This document shows, in pieces, positions 21,676-34,460 of a stretch of DNA of 64,000 nucleotides; position 1 is the stretch's first letter; every line of letters starts with the position of its first letter. The stretch covers positions 6,239,319 through 6,303,318 of the forward strand of contig CM072808.1 in NCBI GenBank assembly GCA_037013495.1, given 5' to 3'. The notes under the pieces are model-generated. The model did no database searches, was not told the DNA's origin, and saw only the letters and a program-made list of their open reading frames with translations. Made by a program: the position numbers and the translations under genes. Origin of the DNA: Hippophae tibetana. Taxonomy: Eukaryota > Streptophyta > Magnoliopsida > Rosales > Elaeagnaceae.

Positions 21676-22266
21676 TAGTGTTCTTCTCTTTTTGAGAGGA
21701 ACTTGTAATGTTTTTGTAATAATTTAGTTTTTGATTCAATATATGGAAGTGCAAATTCCGCTCGGAGGTTTTCTAGCAACGGGAATAGCGTCGAAGTTCT
21801 GTAAGGATTTTATTTTCTTTACAGTTATTTTTATGCTTTATTCTTACATGTTATATTTAATTTGTCTATGATTAAATTTAACTCTGCTAGCTGTTTATAA
21901 ACATGATATAATAATAACGTTGTTATGCTTGCGAAATATTAAATAGGTGAAAATTTCTAAAATGAATTGATTTTGTTTTTATTCAAGATTTTATATTAAG
22001 AATGTTAGAGAGAAACATATTATTTTTCATTACAAACTTAAAACTGAAAATTAGATTTTAAGGTTTAGTTATCCGGTCTAATTTAGAGTAGTGCTCTTTT
22101 ATTTGTTGGTACAATCGCCCGGTAGTTAGAGTGAAACTCTATTTCAAAAGTTTTTATAAGAATTATTATGTGAAAATGTATTGACAACATGTTTTCAATA
22201 GTGGTTTTAAAACTTGAAAGTTAGTACTCGGATAATTAAATTCTTATGTTTAATTTGGACACCTTG

Positions 22267-22272
22267 AATAAA
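22267..22272 (+). promoter_or_regulatory. Candidate polyadenylation signal (AATAAA)
   Basis: AATAAA lies about 730 bases downstream of the predicted start, in AT-rich sequence. Other copies occur at 22461-22466 and 22768-22773, and plant signals are loosely defined, so the R/U5 boundary cannot be fixed. Listed as the first candidate only. Confidence 0.3.
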
Positions 22273-22287
22273 GTTTAAACTGTCTAA

Positions 22288-22435
22288 CCCCACCAAAGGT
22301 GGCATTTAAATGATTCATTTTCAATCTCTTAGAAAAAGGAATTAATTTAATTAAGCATATTAGTTATCAACCCCACCCATAGGTGTTAATTGATTTGTTT
22401 AGTTAACAAAGAATATCTAACCCCACCAAAGGTGG
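22288..22435. repeat. Three spaced CCCCACC...GGTG hairpins
   Basis: CCACCAAAGGTGG occurs at 22290-22302 and 22423-22435, each a perfect 5-bp stem around AAA and each preceded by CTAACC. A related CACCCATAGGTG lies at about 22374-22385. The spacing (84 and 49 bases) is irregular. Repeated short hairpins in the transcribed part of an LTR could mark RNA packaging or processing structure, or simply be local duplication. No function is claimed. Confidence 0.6.
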
Positions 22436-22579
22436 TATTTATATAAAAAAAGAGAGAATCAATAAAATATCAATTTATATCTTTAATAACCTAGATAATA
22501 TGAGCAAGCATAATTAATTTAGTTATTATATCCATAAATACTCCGCTAATATAAATGATAAAATTTGCATGAATATTTA

Positions 22580-22704
22580 TTGAATCTGTATATATGTTTA
22601 TTTTTAGATAATTATTTATTGAATTTGTATCTATGTTTATTTTTATGTTATTAGATTATATTTAATTAATCTGTATATATGTTTATTTTATGTTATTAGA
22701 TTAG
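22580..22704 (+). repeat. Degenerate AT-rich tandem repeat in the LTR (about 3 units)
   Basis: Three units start near 22581, 22619 and 22666, sharing the core GTATATATGTTTATTTT (GTATCTATG in the middle unit). Two end in TTATTAGATTA. Unit length varies from about 38 to 47 bp. The block separates the hairpin region from the 3' end of the LTR. Confidence 0.65.
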
Positions 22705-22914
22705 GAACACAAAAACCAAACTATCGTGACAGGATGTTTAGGATTTAATTTCGTTTTTAAAAGTTTGAATAAAACCACATACATTCCTTCCTTAGATCGA
22801 CCTTGGGAGTATACTTATCATTTTCTTCGAAATGATTCGTGCACTTGCGAGAGTTTTATAAATATTAAAACCAAAGTATTTGCGAAGATCGGCGATGCCG
22901 GTTTTCGTTCATCA

Positions 22915-22919
22915 TGTTC
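22915..22919 (+). repeat. Right target-site duplication (TGTTC)
   Basis: TGTTC follows the last A of the LTR and is identical to 20966-20970. After it the interrupted e-type monomer resumes in register (ACATTTTAAAAAAC), so insertion removed no satellite sequence. Confidence 0.95.
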
Positions 22920-24361
22920 ACATTTTAAAAAACAAAAAACATTTGGTAAATAAGAGTAACAACTTTCAACGGAGATAAATTTTTCCTCGGGTATCGAAAT
23001 GAATATTATAATTTATAAAATGGAAGCTCGTATCAAATTAGACAATATGCATTGGTCTCGCAAGAAAAAAATCGTTTTTGTACCCAACTAACATCGTTTG
23101 CATCACTTATTTAGTGTTTAAAGATTTTGACGCACCATTTTCATTTTACTTACTTCCGATTTAATTCAATAGAGCTATAAAGGAGATATTGATGCCGACC
23201 TAGGTTTTTTTATTTATATTTTCAATCAATCTCTCTTATTGAAAAAAATAGAGAAGAGAAAAAGAAAATGAATGTGGTTCACATTTTCAAAATAGAAAAC
23301 ACATTTGGTAAATATGAGTTACAACTTTCAATGGAGATAAATTTTGACTGAGGTATCGAAACGATTATTATAATATATCAAATTTAAGCTCGTATCAAAT
23401 TAAACAATTATCATTTTCCTCGATAGGAAAATCATTTTTGTACCCAAATAACATCGTTTACATCACTTATTTACTGTTTAAAGTTTTTGACTCACTATTT
23501 TCATTTTACTTACTTCCGGTTTAATTCAATACAGCTATAAAGGAGATATTGGTGCCGATCAAGGTTTGTTTATTTATATTTTCAATCAATCTCTCTTATT
23601 GAAAAAATATTGAGTAGAAAAAAAGAACGGAGATTTTGTTCACATTTTCAAGAACAAAAAACATTTGGTAAAAAAGAGTAACAACTTTCAACGGAGATAA
23701 CTTTTTACTCGGGTATCGAAACGAATATTATAATTTATTAAATGGAAGCTCGTAACAAATTAGACAATATGCTTTGGTCTCGCAAGAAAAAAATCGTTTT
23801 TGTACCCAAATAACATCGTTTATATCACTTATTTAGTGTTTAAAGATTTTGACGCACCATTTTCATTTTACTTACTTCCAGTTTAATTCAATAGACCTAT
23901 AAAGGAGATATGGGTGCCGATCTAGGTTTGTTTTTTTATATTTTCAATCAATCTCTCTTATTGAAAAAATATTGAGTAGAAAAAAAGAACGGAGATTTTG
24001 TTCACATTTTCAAGAACAAAAAACATTTGGTAAAAAAGAGTAACAACTTTCAACGGAGATAACTTTTTACTCGGGTATCGAAATGAATATTATAATTTAT
24101 TAAATGGAAGCTCGTATCAAATTAGACAATATGCATTGGTCTCGCAAGAAAAAAATCGTTTTTGTACCCAAATAACATCGTTTACATCACTTATTTAGTG
24201 TTTAAAGATTTTGACGCACCATTTTCATTTTACTTACTTCCGATTTAATTCAATAGAGCTATAAAGGAGATATTGATGCCGACCTTGGTTTTTTTATTTA
24301 TATTTTCAATCAATCTCTCTTATTCAAAAAATATTAAGTAGAAAAAAAGAACGGAGATGTT
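22916..24361 (+). repeat. 4-monomer unit, copy 1 (e f g g/e), interrupted by the LTR at its start
   Basis: This unit and the next share private variants at a shift of 1446: TTTTTCCTCGGG (about 22980 and 24426), CCAACTAACATCGTTTGC (about 23083 and 24529), and TTCCAGTTTAATT with GATATGGGTGCC (about 23876 and 25322). The fourth monomer begins as g and ends as e, with GACCTTGGTT and ATTCAAAA matching the bases just left of the LTR. Confidence 0.85.
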
Positions 24362-25446
24362 GTTCACATTTTAAAAAACAAAAAACATTTGGTAAATAAG
24401 ATTAACAACTTTCAACGGAGATAACTTTTTCCTCGGGTATCGAAATGAATATTATAATTTATAAAATGGAAGCTCGTATCAAATTAGACAATATGCATTG
24501 GTCTCGCAAGAAAAAAATCGTTTTTGTACCCAACTAACATCGTTTGCATCACTTATTTAGTGTTTAAAGATTTTGACGCACCATTTTCATTTTACTTACT
24601 TCCGATTTAATTCAATAGAGCTATAAAGGAGATATTGATGCCGACCTAGGTTTTTTTATTTATATTTTCAATCAATCTCTCTTATTGAAAAAAATAGAGA
24701 AGAGAAAAAGAAAATGAATGTGGTTCACCTTTTCAAAATAGAAAACACATTTGGTAAATATGAGTTACAACTTTCAATGGAGATAAATTTTGACTGAGGT
24801 ATCGAAACGATTATTATAATATATCAAATTAAAGCTCGTATCAAATTAAACAATTACCATTTTCCTCGATAGGAAAATCATTTTTGTACCCAAATAACAT
24901 CGTTTACATCACTTATTTACTGTTTAAAGTTTTTGACTCACCATTTTCATTTTACTTACTTCCGGTTTAATTCAATAGAGCTATAAAGGAGATCTTGGTG
25001 CCGATCAAGGTTTGTTTATTTATATTTTCAATCAATCTCTCTTATTGAAAAAATATTGAGTAGAAAAAAAGAACGGAGATTTTGTTCACATTTTCAAGAA
25101 CAAAAAACATTTGGTAAAAAAGAGTAACAACTTTCAACGGAGATAACTTTTTACTCGGGTATCGAAACGAATATTATAATTTATTAAATGGAAGCTCGTA
25201 ACAAATTAGACAATATGCTTTGGTCTCGCAAGAAAAAAATCGTTTTTGTACCCAAATAACATCGTTTATATCACTTATTTAGTGTTTAAAGATTTTGACG
25301 CACCATTTTCATTTTACTTACTTCCAGTTTAATTCAATAGACCTATAAAGGAGATATGGGTGCCGATCTAGGTTTGTTTTTTTTATATTTTCAATCAATC
25401 TCTCTTATTGAAAAAATATTGTGTAGAAAAAAAGAACGCAGTTGTT
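24362..25446 (+). repeat. 4-monomer unit, copy 2 (e f g; contains the empty LTR site)
   Basis: Three of the four monomers of the preceding unit are repeated with its private variants. The TGTTC at 24361-24365 corresponds to the LTR target and is uninterrupted, reading GATGTTGTTCACATTTT. Small differences from copy 1 are AAGATTAAC for AAGAGTAAC and GGTTCACCTTTTC for GGTTCACATTTTC. After about 25440 the pattern changes to an h/b mosaic. Confidence 0.85.
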
Positions 25447-28400
25447 GTTCAAATTTTCAAAAACAAAAAAAGATTTGGTAAATAAGAGTAACAACTTTCA
25501 ACGGAGATAACTTTTTACTCGGGTATCGAAACGACTATTATAATTTATTAAATGGAATCTCATATCAAATTACACAATACGTATTGGTCTCGCAAGAGAA
25601 AAGTCGTTTTTGTACCCAAATAACATCGTTTACATCTCTTATTTAGTGTTTAAAGTTTTTTACGCAGCATTTTCATTTTACTTACTTCAAGTTTAATTCA
25701 ATAGAGCTATAAAGGAGATATTGGTGCTGACCTAGGTTTGTTTATTTATATTTTCAATGAATCTCTCTTATTGAAAAAAATAGAGAAGAGAAGAAAGAAA
25801 ATGAATGTTGTTCACATTTTCAAAATCAAAAACACATTTGGTAAATATGAGTTACAACTTTCAACGGAGATGACTTTTGACTGGGGTATCGAAACGAATC
25901 TTATAATATATCGAATTAATGCTCGTATCGAATTAAACAATATGCATTTTCCTCGAAAGGAAAATCATTTTTGTACCCAAATAACATCGTTTACATCACT
26001 TATTTACTATTTAAAGTTTTTGACGCACTATTTTCATTTTACTTACGTCCGGTTTAATTCAATAGACCTATAAAGGAGATATTGGTGCCGATCTAGGTTT
26101 GTTTTTTTATATTTTCAATCCATCTCTCTTATTGAAAAAATATTAAATAGAAAAAAAGAACGGAGATGTTGTTCACATTTTAAAAAACAAAAAACATTTG
26201 GTAAATAAGAGTAACAACTTTCAACGGAGATAACTTTTTACTCGGGTATCAAAATGAATATTATAATTTATAAAATGGAAGCTCGTATCAAATTAGACAA
26301 TATGCATTGGTCTCGCAAGAAAAAAATCATTTTTGTACCCAAATAACATCGTTTACATCACTTATTTAGTGTTTAAAGATTTTGACGCACCATTTTCATT
26401 TTACTTACTTCCGATTTAATTCAATAGAGCTGTAAAGGAGATATTGATGCCGACCTAGGTTTTTTTATTTATATTTTCAATCAATCTCTCTTATTGAAAA
26501 AATATTAAGTAGAAAAAAAGAACGGAGATGTTGTTCACATTTTAAAAAACAAAAAACATTTGGTAAATAAGAGTAACAACTTTCAACGGAGATAACTTTT
26601 TACTCGGGTATCGAAACGAATATTATAATTTATAAAATGGAAGCTCGTAACAAATTAGACTATATGCTTTGGTCTCGCAAGAAGAAAATCGTTTTTGTAC
26701 CCAAATAACATCGTTTATATCACTTATTTAGTGTTTAAAGATTTTGACGCACCATTTTCATTTTACTTACTTCCGGTTTAATTCAATAGACCTATAAAGG
26801 AGATATTGGTGCCGACCTAGGTTTGTTTATTTATATTTTCAATCAATCTCTCTTATTGAAAAAAATAGAGAAGAGAAAAAGAAAATGAATTAGGTTCACA
26901 TTTTCAAAATCGAAAACACATTTGGTAAATATGAGTTAGAACTTTCAACGGAGATAAATTTTCACTGAGGTATCGAAACGATTATTATAATATATCAAAT
27001 TAAAGCTCGTATCAAATTAAACAATTATCATTTTCCTCGATAGGAAAATCATTTTTGTACCCAAATTATATCGTTTACATAACTTATTTACTGTTTAAAG
27101 TTTTTGACTCACCATTTTCATTTTACTTACTTCCGGTTTAATTCAATAGAGCTATAAAGGAGATATTGGTGCCGATCAAGGTTTCTTTATTTATATTTTC
27201 AATCAATCTCTCTTATTGAAAAAATATTGAGTAGAAAAAAAGAACGGATATTTTGTTCACATTTTCAAGAACAAAAAACATTTGGTAAAAAAGAGTAACA
27301 ACTTTCAACGGAGATAACTTTTTACTCGGGTATCGAAACGAATATTATAATTTATTAAATGGAAGCTCGTAACAAATTAGACTATATGCTTTGGTCTCGC
27401 AAGAAGAAAATCGTTTTTGTACCCAAATAACATCGTTTATATCACTTATTTAGTGTTTAAAGATTTTGACGCACCATTTTCATTTTACTTACTTCCGGTT
27501 TAATTCAATAGACCTATAAAGGAGATATTGGTGCCGACCTAGGTTTGTTTATTTATATTTTCAATCAATCTCTCTTATTGAAAAAAATAGAGAAGAGAAA
27601 AAGAAAATGAATTAGGTTCACATTTTCAAAATCGAAAACACATTTGGTAAATATGAGTTACAACTTTCAACGGAGATGACTTTTGACTGGGGTATCGAAA
27701 CGAATCTTATAATATATCGAATTAATGCTCGTATCAAATTAAACAATATGCATTTTCCTCGAAAGGAAAATCATTTTTGTACCCAAATAACATCGTTTAC
27801 ATCACTTATTTACTATTTAAAGTTTTTGACGCCCTATTTTCATTTTACTTACGTCCGGTTTAATTCAATAGACCTATAAAGGAGATATTGGTGCCGATCT
27901 AGGTTTGTTTTTTTATATTTTCAATCCATCTCTCTTATTGAAAAAATATTAAGTAGAAAAAAAGAACGGAGATGTTGTTCACATTTTAAAAAACAAAAAA
28001 CATTTGGTAAAAAAGAGTAACAACTTTCAACGGAGATAACTTTTGACTCGGGTGTCGAAACGAATATTATAATTTATTAAATGGAAGCTCGTATCAAATT
28101 AGACAATATGCATTGGTCTCGCAAGAAGAAAATCGTTTTTGTACCCAAATAACATCGTTTACATCACTTATTTAGTGTTTAAAGATTTTGACGCACCATT
28201 TTCATTTTACTTACTTCCGATTTAATTCAATAGAGCTATAAAGGAGATATTGATGCCGACCTAGGTTTTTTTATTTATATTTTCAATCAATCTCTCTTAT
28301 TGAAAAAAATAGAGAAGACAAAAAGAAAATGAATGTGGTTCACATTTTCAAAATAGAAAACACATTTGGTAAATATGAGTTACAACTTTCAATGGAGATA

Positions 28401-30127
28401 AATTTTGACTGAGGTATCGAAACGATTATTATAATATATCAAAATTAAAGCTCTTATCAAATTAAACAATTATCATTTTCCTCGATAGGAAAATCATTTT
28501 TGTACCCAAATAACATCGTTTACATCACTTATTTACTGTTTAAAGTTTTTGACTCACCATTTTCATTTTACTTACTTCCGGTTTAATTCAATAGAGCTAT
28601 AAAGGAGATATTGGTGCCGATCAAGGTTTGTTTATTTATATTTTCAATCAATCTCTCTTATTGAAAAAATATTGAGTAGAAAAAAAGAACGGAGATTTTG
28701 TTCACATTTTCAAGAACAAAAAACATTTGGTAAAAAAGAGTAACAACTTTCAACGGAGATAACTTTTGACTCGGGTGTCGAAACGAATATTATAAGTTAT
28801 TAAATGGAAGCTCGTAACAAATTAGACTATATGCTTTGGTCTCGCAAGAAGAAAATCGTTTTTGTACCCAAATAACATCGTTTATATCACTTATTTAGTG
28901 TTTAAAGATTTTGACGCACCATTTTCATTTTACTTACTTCCGGTTTAATTCAATAGACCTATAAAGGAGATATTGATGCCGACCTAGGTTTTTTTATTTA
29001 TATTTTCAATCAATCTCTCTTATTGAAAAAAATAGAGAAGACAAAAAGAAAATGAATGTGGTTCACATTTTCAAAATCGAAAACACATTTGGTAAATATG
29101 AGTTACAACTTTCAATGGAGTTAAATTTTGACTGAGGTATCGAAACGATTATTATAATATATCAAATTAAAGCTCTTATCAAATTAAACAATTATCATTT
29201 TCCTCGATAGGAAAATCATTTTTGTACCCAAATAACATCGTTTACATCACCTATTTACGGTTTAAAGTTTTTGACTCACCATTTTCATTTTACTTACTTC
29301 CGGTTTAATTCAATAGAGCTATAAAGGAGATATTGGTGCCGATCAAGGTTTGTTTATTTATATTTTCAATCAATCTCTCTTATTGAAAAAATATTGAGTA
29401 GAAAAAAAGAACGGAGATTTTGTTCACATTTTCAAGAACAAAAAACATTTGGTAAAAAAGAGTAACAACTTTCAACGGAGATAACTTTTTACTCGGGTAT
29501 CGAAACGACTATTATAATTTATTAAATGGAATCTCATATCAAATTACACAATATGTATTGGTCTTACAAGAAAAAAATCGTTTTTGTACCCAAATAACAT
29601 CGTTTACATCATTTATTTAGTGTTTAAAGTTTTTTACGGAGCATTTTCATTTTACTTACTTCAAGTTTAATTCAATAGAGCTATAAAGGAGATATTGTTG
29701 CTGACCTAGGTTTGTTTATTTATATTTTCAATGAATCTCTCTTATTGAAAAAAATAGAGAAGAGAAGAAAGAAAATGAATGTTGTTCACATTTTCAAAAT
29801 CAAAAACACATTTGGTAAATATGAGTTACAACTTTCAACGGAGATGACTTTTGACTGGGGTATCGAAACGAATCTTATAATATATCGAATTAATGCTCGT
29901 ATCAAATTAAACAATATGCATTTTCCTCGAAAGGAAAATCATTTTTGTACCCAAATAACATCGTTTACATCACTTATTTACTATTTAAAGATTTTGACGC
30001 ACCATTTTCATTTTACTTACTTCCGGTTTAATTCAATAGACCTATAAAGGAGATATTGGTGCCGACCTAGGTTTGTTTATTTATATTTTCAATCAATCTC
30101 TCTTATTGAAAAAAATAGAGAAGAGAA
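25447..30127 (+). repeat. Mosaic satellite segment without a regular higher-order unit
   Basis: About 13 monomers follow in a shuffled order (h/b, d, e, e/g, a2, g, a/d, e, f, g, f, b2, d). Partial duplications are visible: the a2 and a/d monomers at 26894 and 27616 share a leader and are both preceded by the same g monomer (TAGACTATATGC, CAAGAAGAAAATCG). The monomer at 27616 joins an a-type head (GAATTAGG) to a d-type body, so its open frame starts late. From about 29062 the f b2 d order foreshadows the 6-monomer unit. Confidence 0.7.
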
Positions 30128-32293
30128 AAAGAAAATGAATTAGGTTCACATTTTCAAAATCGAAAACACATTTGGTAAATATGAGTTACAACTTTCAACG
30201 GAGATAAATTTTCACTGAGGTATCGAAACGATTATTATAATATATCAAATTAAAGCTCGTATCAAATTAAACAATTATCATTTTCCTCGATAGGAAAATC
30301 ATTTTTGTACCCAAATTATATCGTTTACATAACTTATTTACTGTTTAAAGTTTTTGACTCACCATTTTCATTTTACTTACTTCCGGTTTAATTCAATAGA
30401 GCTATAAAGGAGATATTGGTGCCGATCAAGGTTTGTTTATTTATATTTTCAATCAATCTCTCTTATTGAAAAAATATTGAGTAGAAAAAAAGAACGGATA
30501 TTTTGTTCACATTTTCAAGAACAAAAAACATTTGGTAAAAGAGAGTAACAACTTTCAACGGAGATAACTTTTTACTCGGGTATCGAACCGACTATTATAA
30601 TTTATTAAATGGAATCTCATATCAAATTACACAATATGTATTGGTCTTACAAGAAAAAAATCGTTTTTGTACCCAAATAACATCGTTTACATCATTTATT
30701 TAGTGTTTAAAGTTTTTTACGGAGCATTTTCATTTTACTTACTTCAAGTTTAATTCAATAGAGCTATAAAGGAGATATTGTTGCTGACCTAGGTTTGTTT
30801 ATTTATATTTTCAATGAATCTCTCTTATTGAAAAAAATAGAGAAGAGAAGAAAGAAAATGAATGTTGTTCACATTTTCAAAATCAAAAACACATTTGGTA
30901 AATATGAGTTACAACTTTCAACGGAGATGACTTTTGACTGGGGTATCGAAACGAATCTTATAATATATCGAATTAATGCTCGTATCAAATTAAACAATAT
31001 GCATTTTCCTCGAAAGGAAAATCATTTTTGTTCCCAAATAACATCGTTTACATCACTTATTTACTATTTAAAGTTTTTGACGCCCTATTTTCATTTTACT
31101 TACGTCCGGTTTAATTCAATAGACCTATAAAGGAGATATTGGTGCCGATCTAGGTTTGTTTTTTTATATTTTCAATCCATCTCTCTTATTGAAAAAATAT
31201 TGAGTAGAAAAAAAGAACGGAGATTTTGTTCACATTTTAAAAAACAAAAAACATTTGGTAAAAAAGAGTAACAACTTTCAACGGAGATAACTTTTGACTC
31301 GGGTGTCGAAACGAATATTATAAGTTATTAAATGGAAGCTCGTAACAAATTAGACTATATGCTTTGGTCTCGCAAGAAGAAAATCGTTTTTGTACCCAAA
31401 TAACATCGTTTATATCACTTATTTAGTGTTTAAAGATTTTGACGCACCATTTTCATTTTACTTACTTCCGATTTAATTCAATAGAGCTATAAAGGAGATA
31501 TTGATGCCGACCTAGGTTTTTTTATTTATATTTTCAATCAATCTCTCTTATTGAAAAAAATAGAGAAGACAAAAAGAAAATGAATGTGGTTCACATTTTC
31601 AAAATCGAAAACACATTTGGTAAATATGAGTTACAACTTTCAATGGAGTTAAATTTTGACTGAGGTATCGAAACGATTATTATAATATATCAAATTAAAG
31701 CTCTTATCAAATTAAACAATTATCATTTTCCTCGATAGGAAAATCATTTTTGTACCCAAATAACATCGTTTACATCACCTATTTACTGTTTAAAGTTTTT
31801 GACTCACCATTTTCATTTTACTTACTTCCGGTTTAATTCAATAGAGCTATAAAGGAGATATTGGTGCCGATCAAGGTTTGTTTATTTATATTTTCAATCA
31901 ATCTCTCTTATTGAAAAAATATTGAGTAGAAAAAAAGAACGGAGATTTTGTTCACATTTTCAAGAACAAAAAACATTTGGTAAAAAAGAGTAACAACTTT
32001 CAACGGAGATAACTTTTTACTCGGGTATCGAAACGAATATTATAATTTATTAAATGGTAGCTCGTAACAAATTAGACTATATGCTTTGGTCTCGCAAGAA
32101 GAAAATCGTTTTGTACCCAAATAACATCGTTTATATCACTTATTTAGTGTTTAAAGATTTTGACGCACCATTTTCATTTTACTTACTTCCGGTTTAATTC
32201 AATAGACCTATAAAGGAGATATTGGTGCCGACCTAGGTTTGTTTATTTATATTTTCAATCAATCTCTCTTATTGAAAAAAATAGAGAAGAGAA
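30128..32293 (+). repeat. 6-monomer higher-order repeat, copy 1 (a2 b2 d e/g f g)
   Basis: Anchors are at about 30144 (a2), 30505 (b2), 30868 (d), 31227 (e/g), 31588 (f) and 31949 (g). Markers that recur in the next copies are CCAAATTATATCG in a2, TTTTTTACGGAGC and ATTGTTGCTGACC in b2, GACGCCCTATTTTC in d, GACTCGGGTGTCG in e/g, and TCAATGGAGTTAAATT in f. Types with and without dyad 2 alternate strictly. Confidence 0.88.
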
Positions 32294-34460
32294 AAAGAAA
32301 ATGAATTAGGTTCACATTTTCAAAATCGAAAACACATTTGGTAAATATGAGTTACAACTTTCAACGGAGATAAATTTTCACTGAGGTATCGAAACGATTA
32401 TTATAATATATCAAATTAAAGCTCGTATCAAATTAAACAATTATCATTTTCCTCGATAGGAAAATCATTTTTGTACCCAAATTATATCGTTTACATAACT
32501 TATTTACTGTTTAAAGTTTTTGACTCACCATTTTCATTTTACTTACTTCCGGCTTAATTCAATAGAGCTATAAAGGAGATATTGGTGCCGATCAAGGTTT
32601 GTTTATTTATATTTTCAATCAATCTCTCTTATTGAAAAAATATTGAGTAGAAAAAAAGAACGGATATTTTGTTCACATTTTCAAGAACAAAAAACATTTG
32701 GTAAAAAAGAGTAACAACTTTCAACGGAGATAACTTTTTACTCGGGTATCGAAACGACTATTATAATTTATTAAATGGAATCTCATATCAAATTACACAA
32801 TATGTATTGGTCTTACAAGAAAAAAATCGTTTTTGTACCCAAATAACATCGTTTACATCATTTATTTAGTGTTTAAAGTTTTTTACGGAGCATTTTCATT
32901 TTACTTACTTCAAGTTTAATTCAATAGAGCTATAAAGGAGATATTGTTGCTGACCTAGGTTTGTTTATTTATATTTTCAATGAATCTCTCTTATTGAAAA
33001 AAATAGAGAAGAGAAGAAAGAAAATGAATGTTGTTCACATTTTCAAAATCAAAAACACATTTGGTAAATATGAGTTACAACTTTCAACGGAGATGACTTT
33101 TGACTGGGGTATCGAAACGAATCTTATAATATATCGAATTAATGCTCGTATCAAATTAAACAATATGCATTTTCCTCGAAAGGAAAATCATTTTTGTACC
33201 CAAATAACATCGTTTACATCACTTATTTACTATTTAAAGTTTTTGACGCCCTATTTTCATTTTACTTACGTCCGGTTTAATTCAATAGACCTATAAAGGA
33301 GATATTGGTGCCGATCTAGGTTTGTTTTTTTATATTTTCAATCCATCTCTCTTATTGAAAAAATATTAAGTAGAAAAAAAGAACGGAGATGTTGTTCACA
33401 TTTTAAAAAACAAAAAACATTTGGTAAAAAAGAGTAACAACTTTCAACGGAGATAACTTTTGACTCGGGTGTCGAAACGAATATTATAAGTTATTAAATG
33501 GAAGCTCGTAACAAATTAGACTATATGCTTTGGTCTCGCAAGAAGAAAATCGTTTTTGTACCCAAATAACATCGTTTATATCACTTATTTAGTGTTTAAA
33601 GATTTTGACGCACCATTTTCATTTTACTTACTTCCGATTTAATTCAATAGAGCTATAAAGGAGATATTGATGCCGACCTAGGTTTTTTTATTTATATTTT
33701 CAATCAATCTCTCTTATTGAAAAAAATAGAGAAGACAAAAAGAAAATGAATGTGGTTCACATTTTCAAAATCGAAAACACATTTGGTAAATATGAGTTAC
33801 AACTTTCAATGGAGTTAAATTTTGACTGAGGTATCGAAACGATTATTATAATATATCAAATTAAAGCTCTTATCAAATTAAACAATTATCATTTTCCTCG
33901 AAAGGAAAATCATTTTTGTACCCAAATAACATCGTTTACATCACCTATTTACTGTTTAAAGTTTTTGACTCACCATTTTCATTTTACTTACTTCCGGTTT
34001 AATTCAATAGAGCTATAAAGGAGATATTGGTGCCGATCAAGGTTTGTTTATTTATATTTTCAATCAATCTCTCTTATTGAAAAAATATTGAGTAGAAAAA
34101 AAGAACGGAGATTTTGTTCACATTTTCAAGAACAAAAAACATTTGGTAAAAAAGAGTAACAACTTTCAACGGAGATAACTTTTTACTCGGGTATCGAAAC
34201 GAATATTATAATTTATTAAATGGAAGCTCGTAACAAATTAGACTATATGCTTTGGTCTCGCAAGAAGAAAATCGTTTTTGTACCCAAATAACATCGTTTA
34301 TATCACTTATTTAGTGTTTAAAGATTTTGACGCACCATTTTCATTTTACTTACTTCCGGTTTAATTCAATAGACCTATAAAGGAGATATTGGTGCCGACC
34401 TAGGTTTGTTTATTTATATTTTCAATCAATCTCTCTTATTGAAAAAAATAGAGAAGAGAA
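32294..34460 (+). repeat. 6-monomer higher-order repeat, copy 2
   Basis: This copy matches the preceding one at a shift of 2166 with the same six monomers and markers. Visible differences include GGCTTAATTC for GGTTTAATTC at about 32552, TGTACCC for TGTTCCC in d, and CCTCGAAAGG for CCTCGATAGG in f at about 33898. The start-to-start distance to the next copy is 2167. Confidence 0.88.

Larger units (their letters stand above)
20971..22914. mobile_element. Solo LTR of an LTR retrotransposon (1944 bp)
   Basis: This is the only non-satellite sequence in the window. It starts TGATGA and ends TCATCA, a perfect 6-bp terminal inverted repeat with canonical TG...CA ends, and is flanked by TGTTC duplications. 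It has no internal region, primer-binding site, polypurine tract or gag/pol frame, and no second copy of itself, so it is a solo LTR rather than a complete element. Such remnants arise by recombination between the two LTRs. Layout reading +: an AT-rich 5' part with a terminal hairpin, a GC-rich tract (21269-21362), a G-box and TGACGTCA cluster, a TATA box (21509), a pyrimidine-rich CTTAGTTT block, then an AT-rich 3' part with small hairpins. Promoter order puts transcription on the + strand. Ty3/gypsy origin is plausible from the LTR length but is not shown. Confidence 0.93.

Noticed and set aside
20971-22914. Complete LTR retrotransposon
   Set aside because: There is no second LTR, no primer-binding site, no polypurine tract and no gag/pol sequence between the two TGTTC copies.
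22726-22953. 75-codon open frame at the 3' end of the LTR
   Set aside because: It runs out of the LTR across the target duplication into satellite, so it cannot be an ancestral gene. LTR 3' ends are non-coding.
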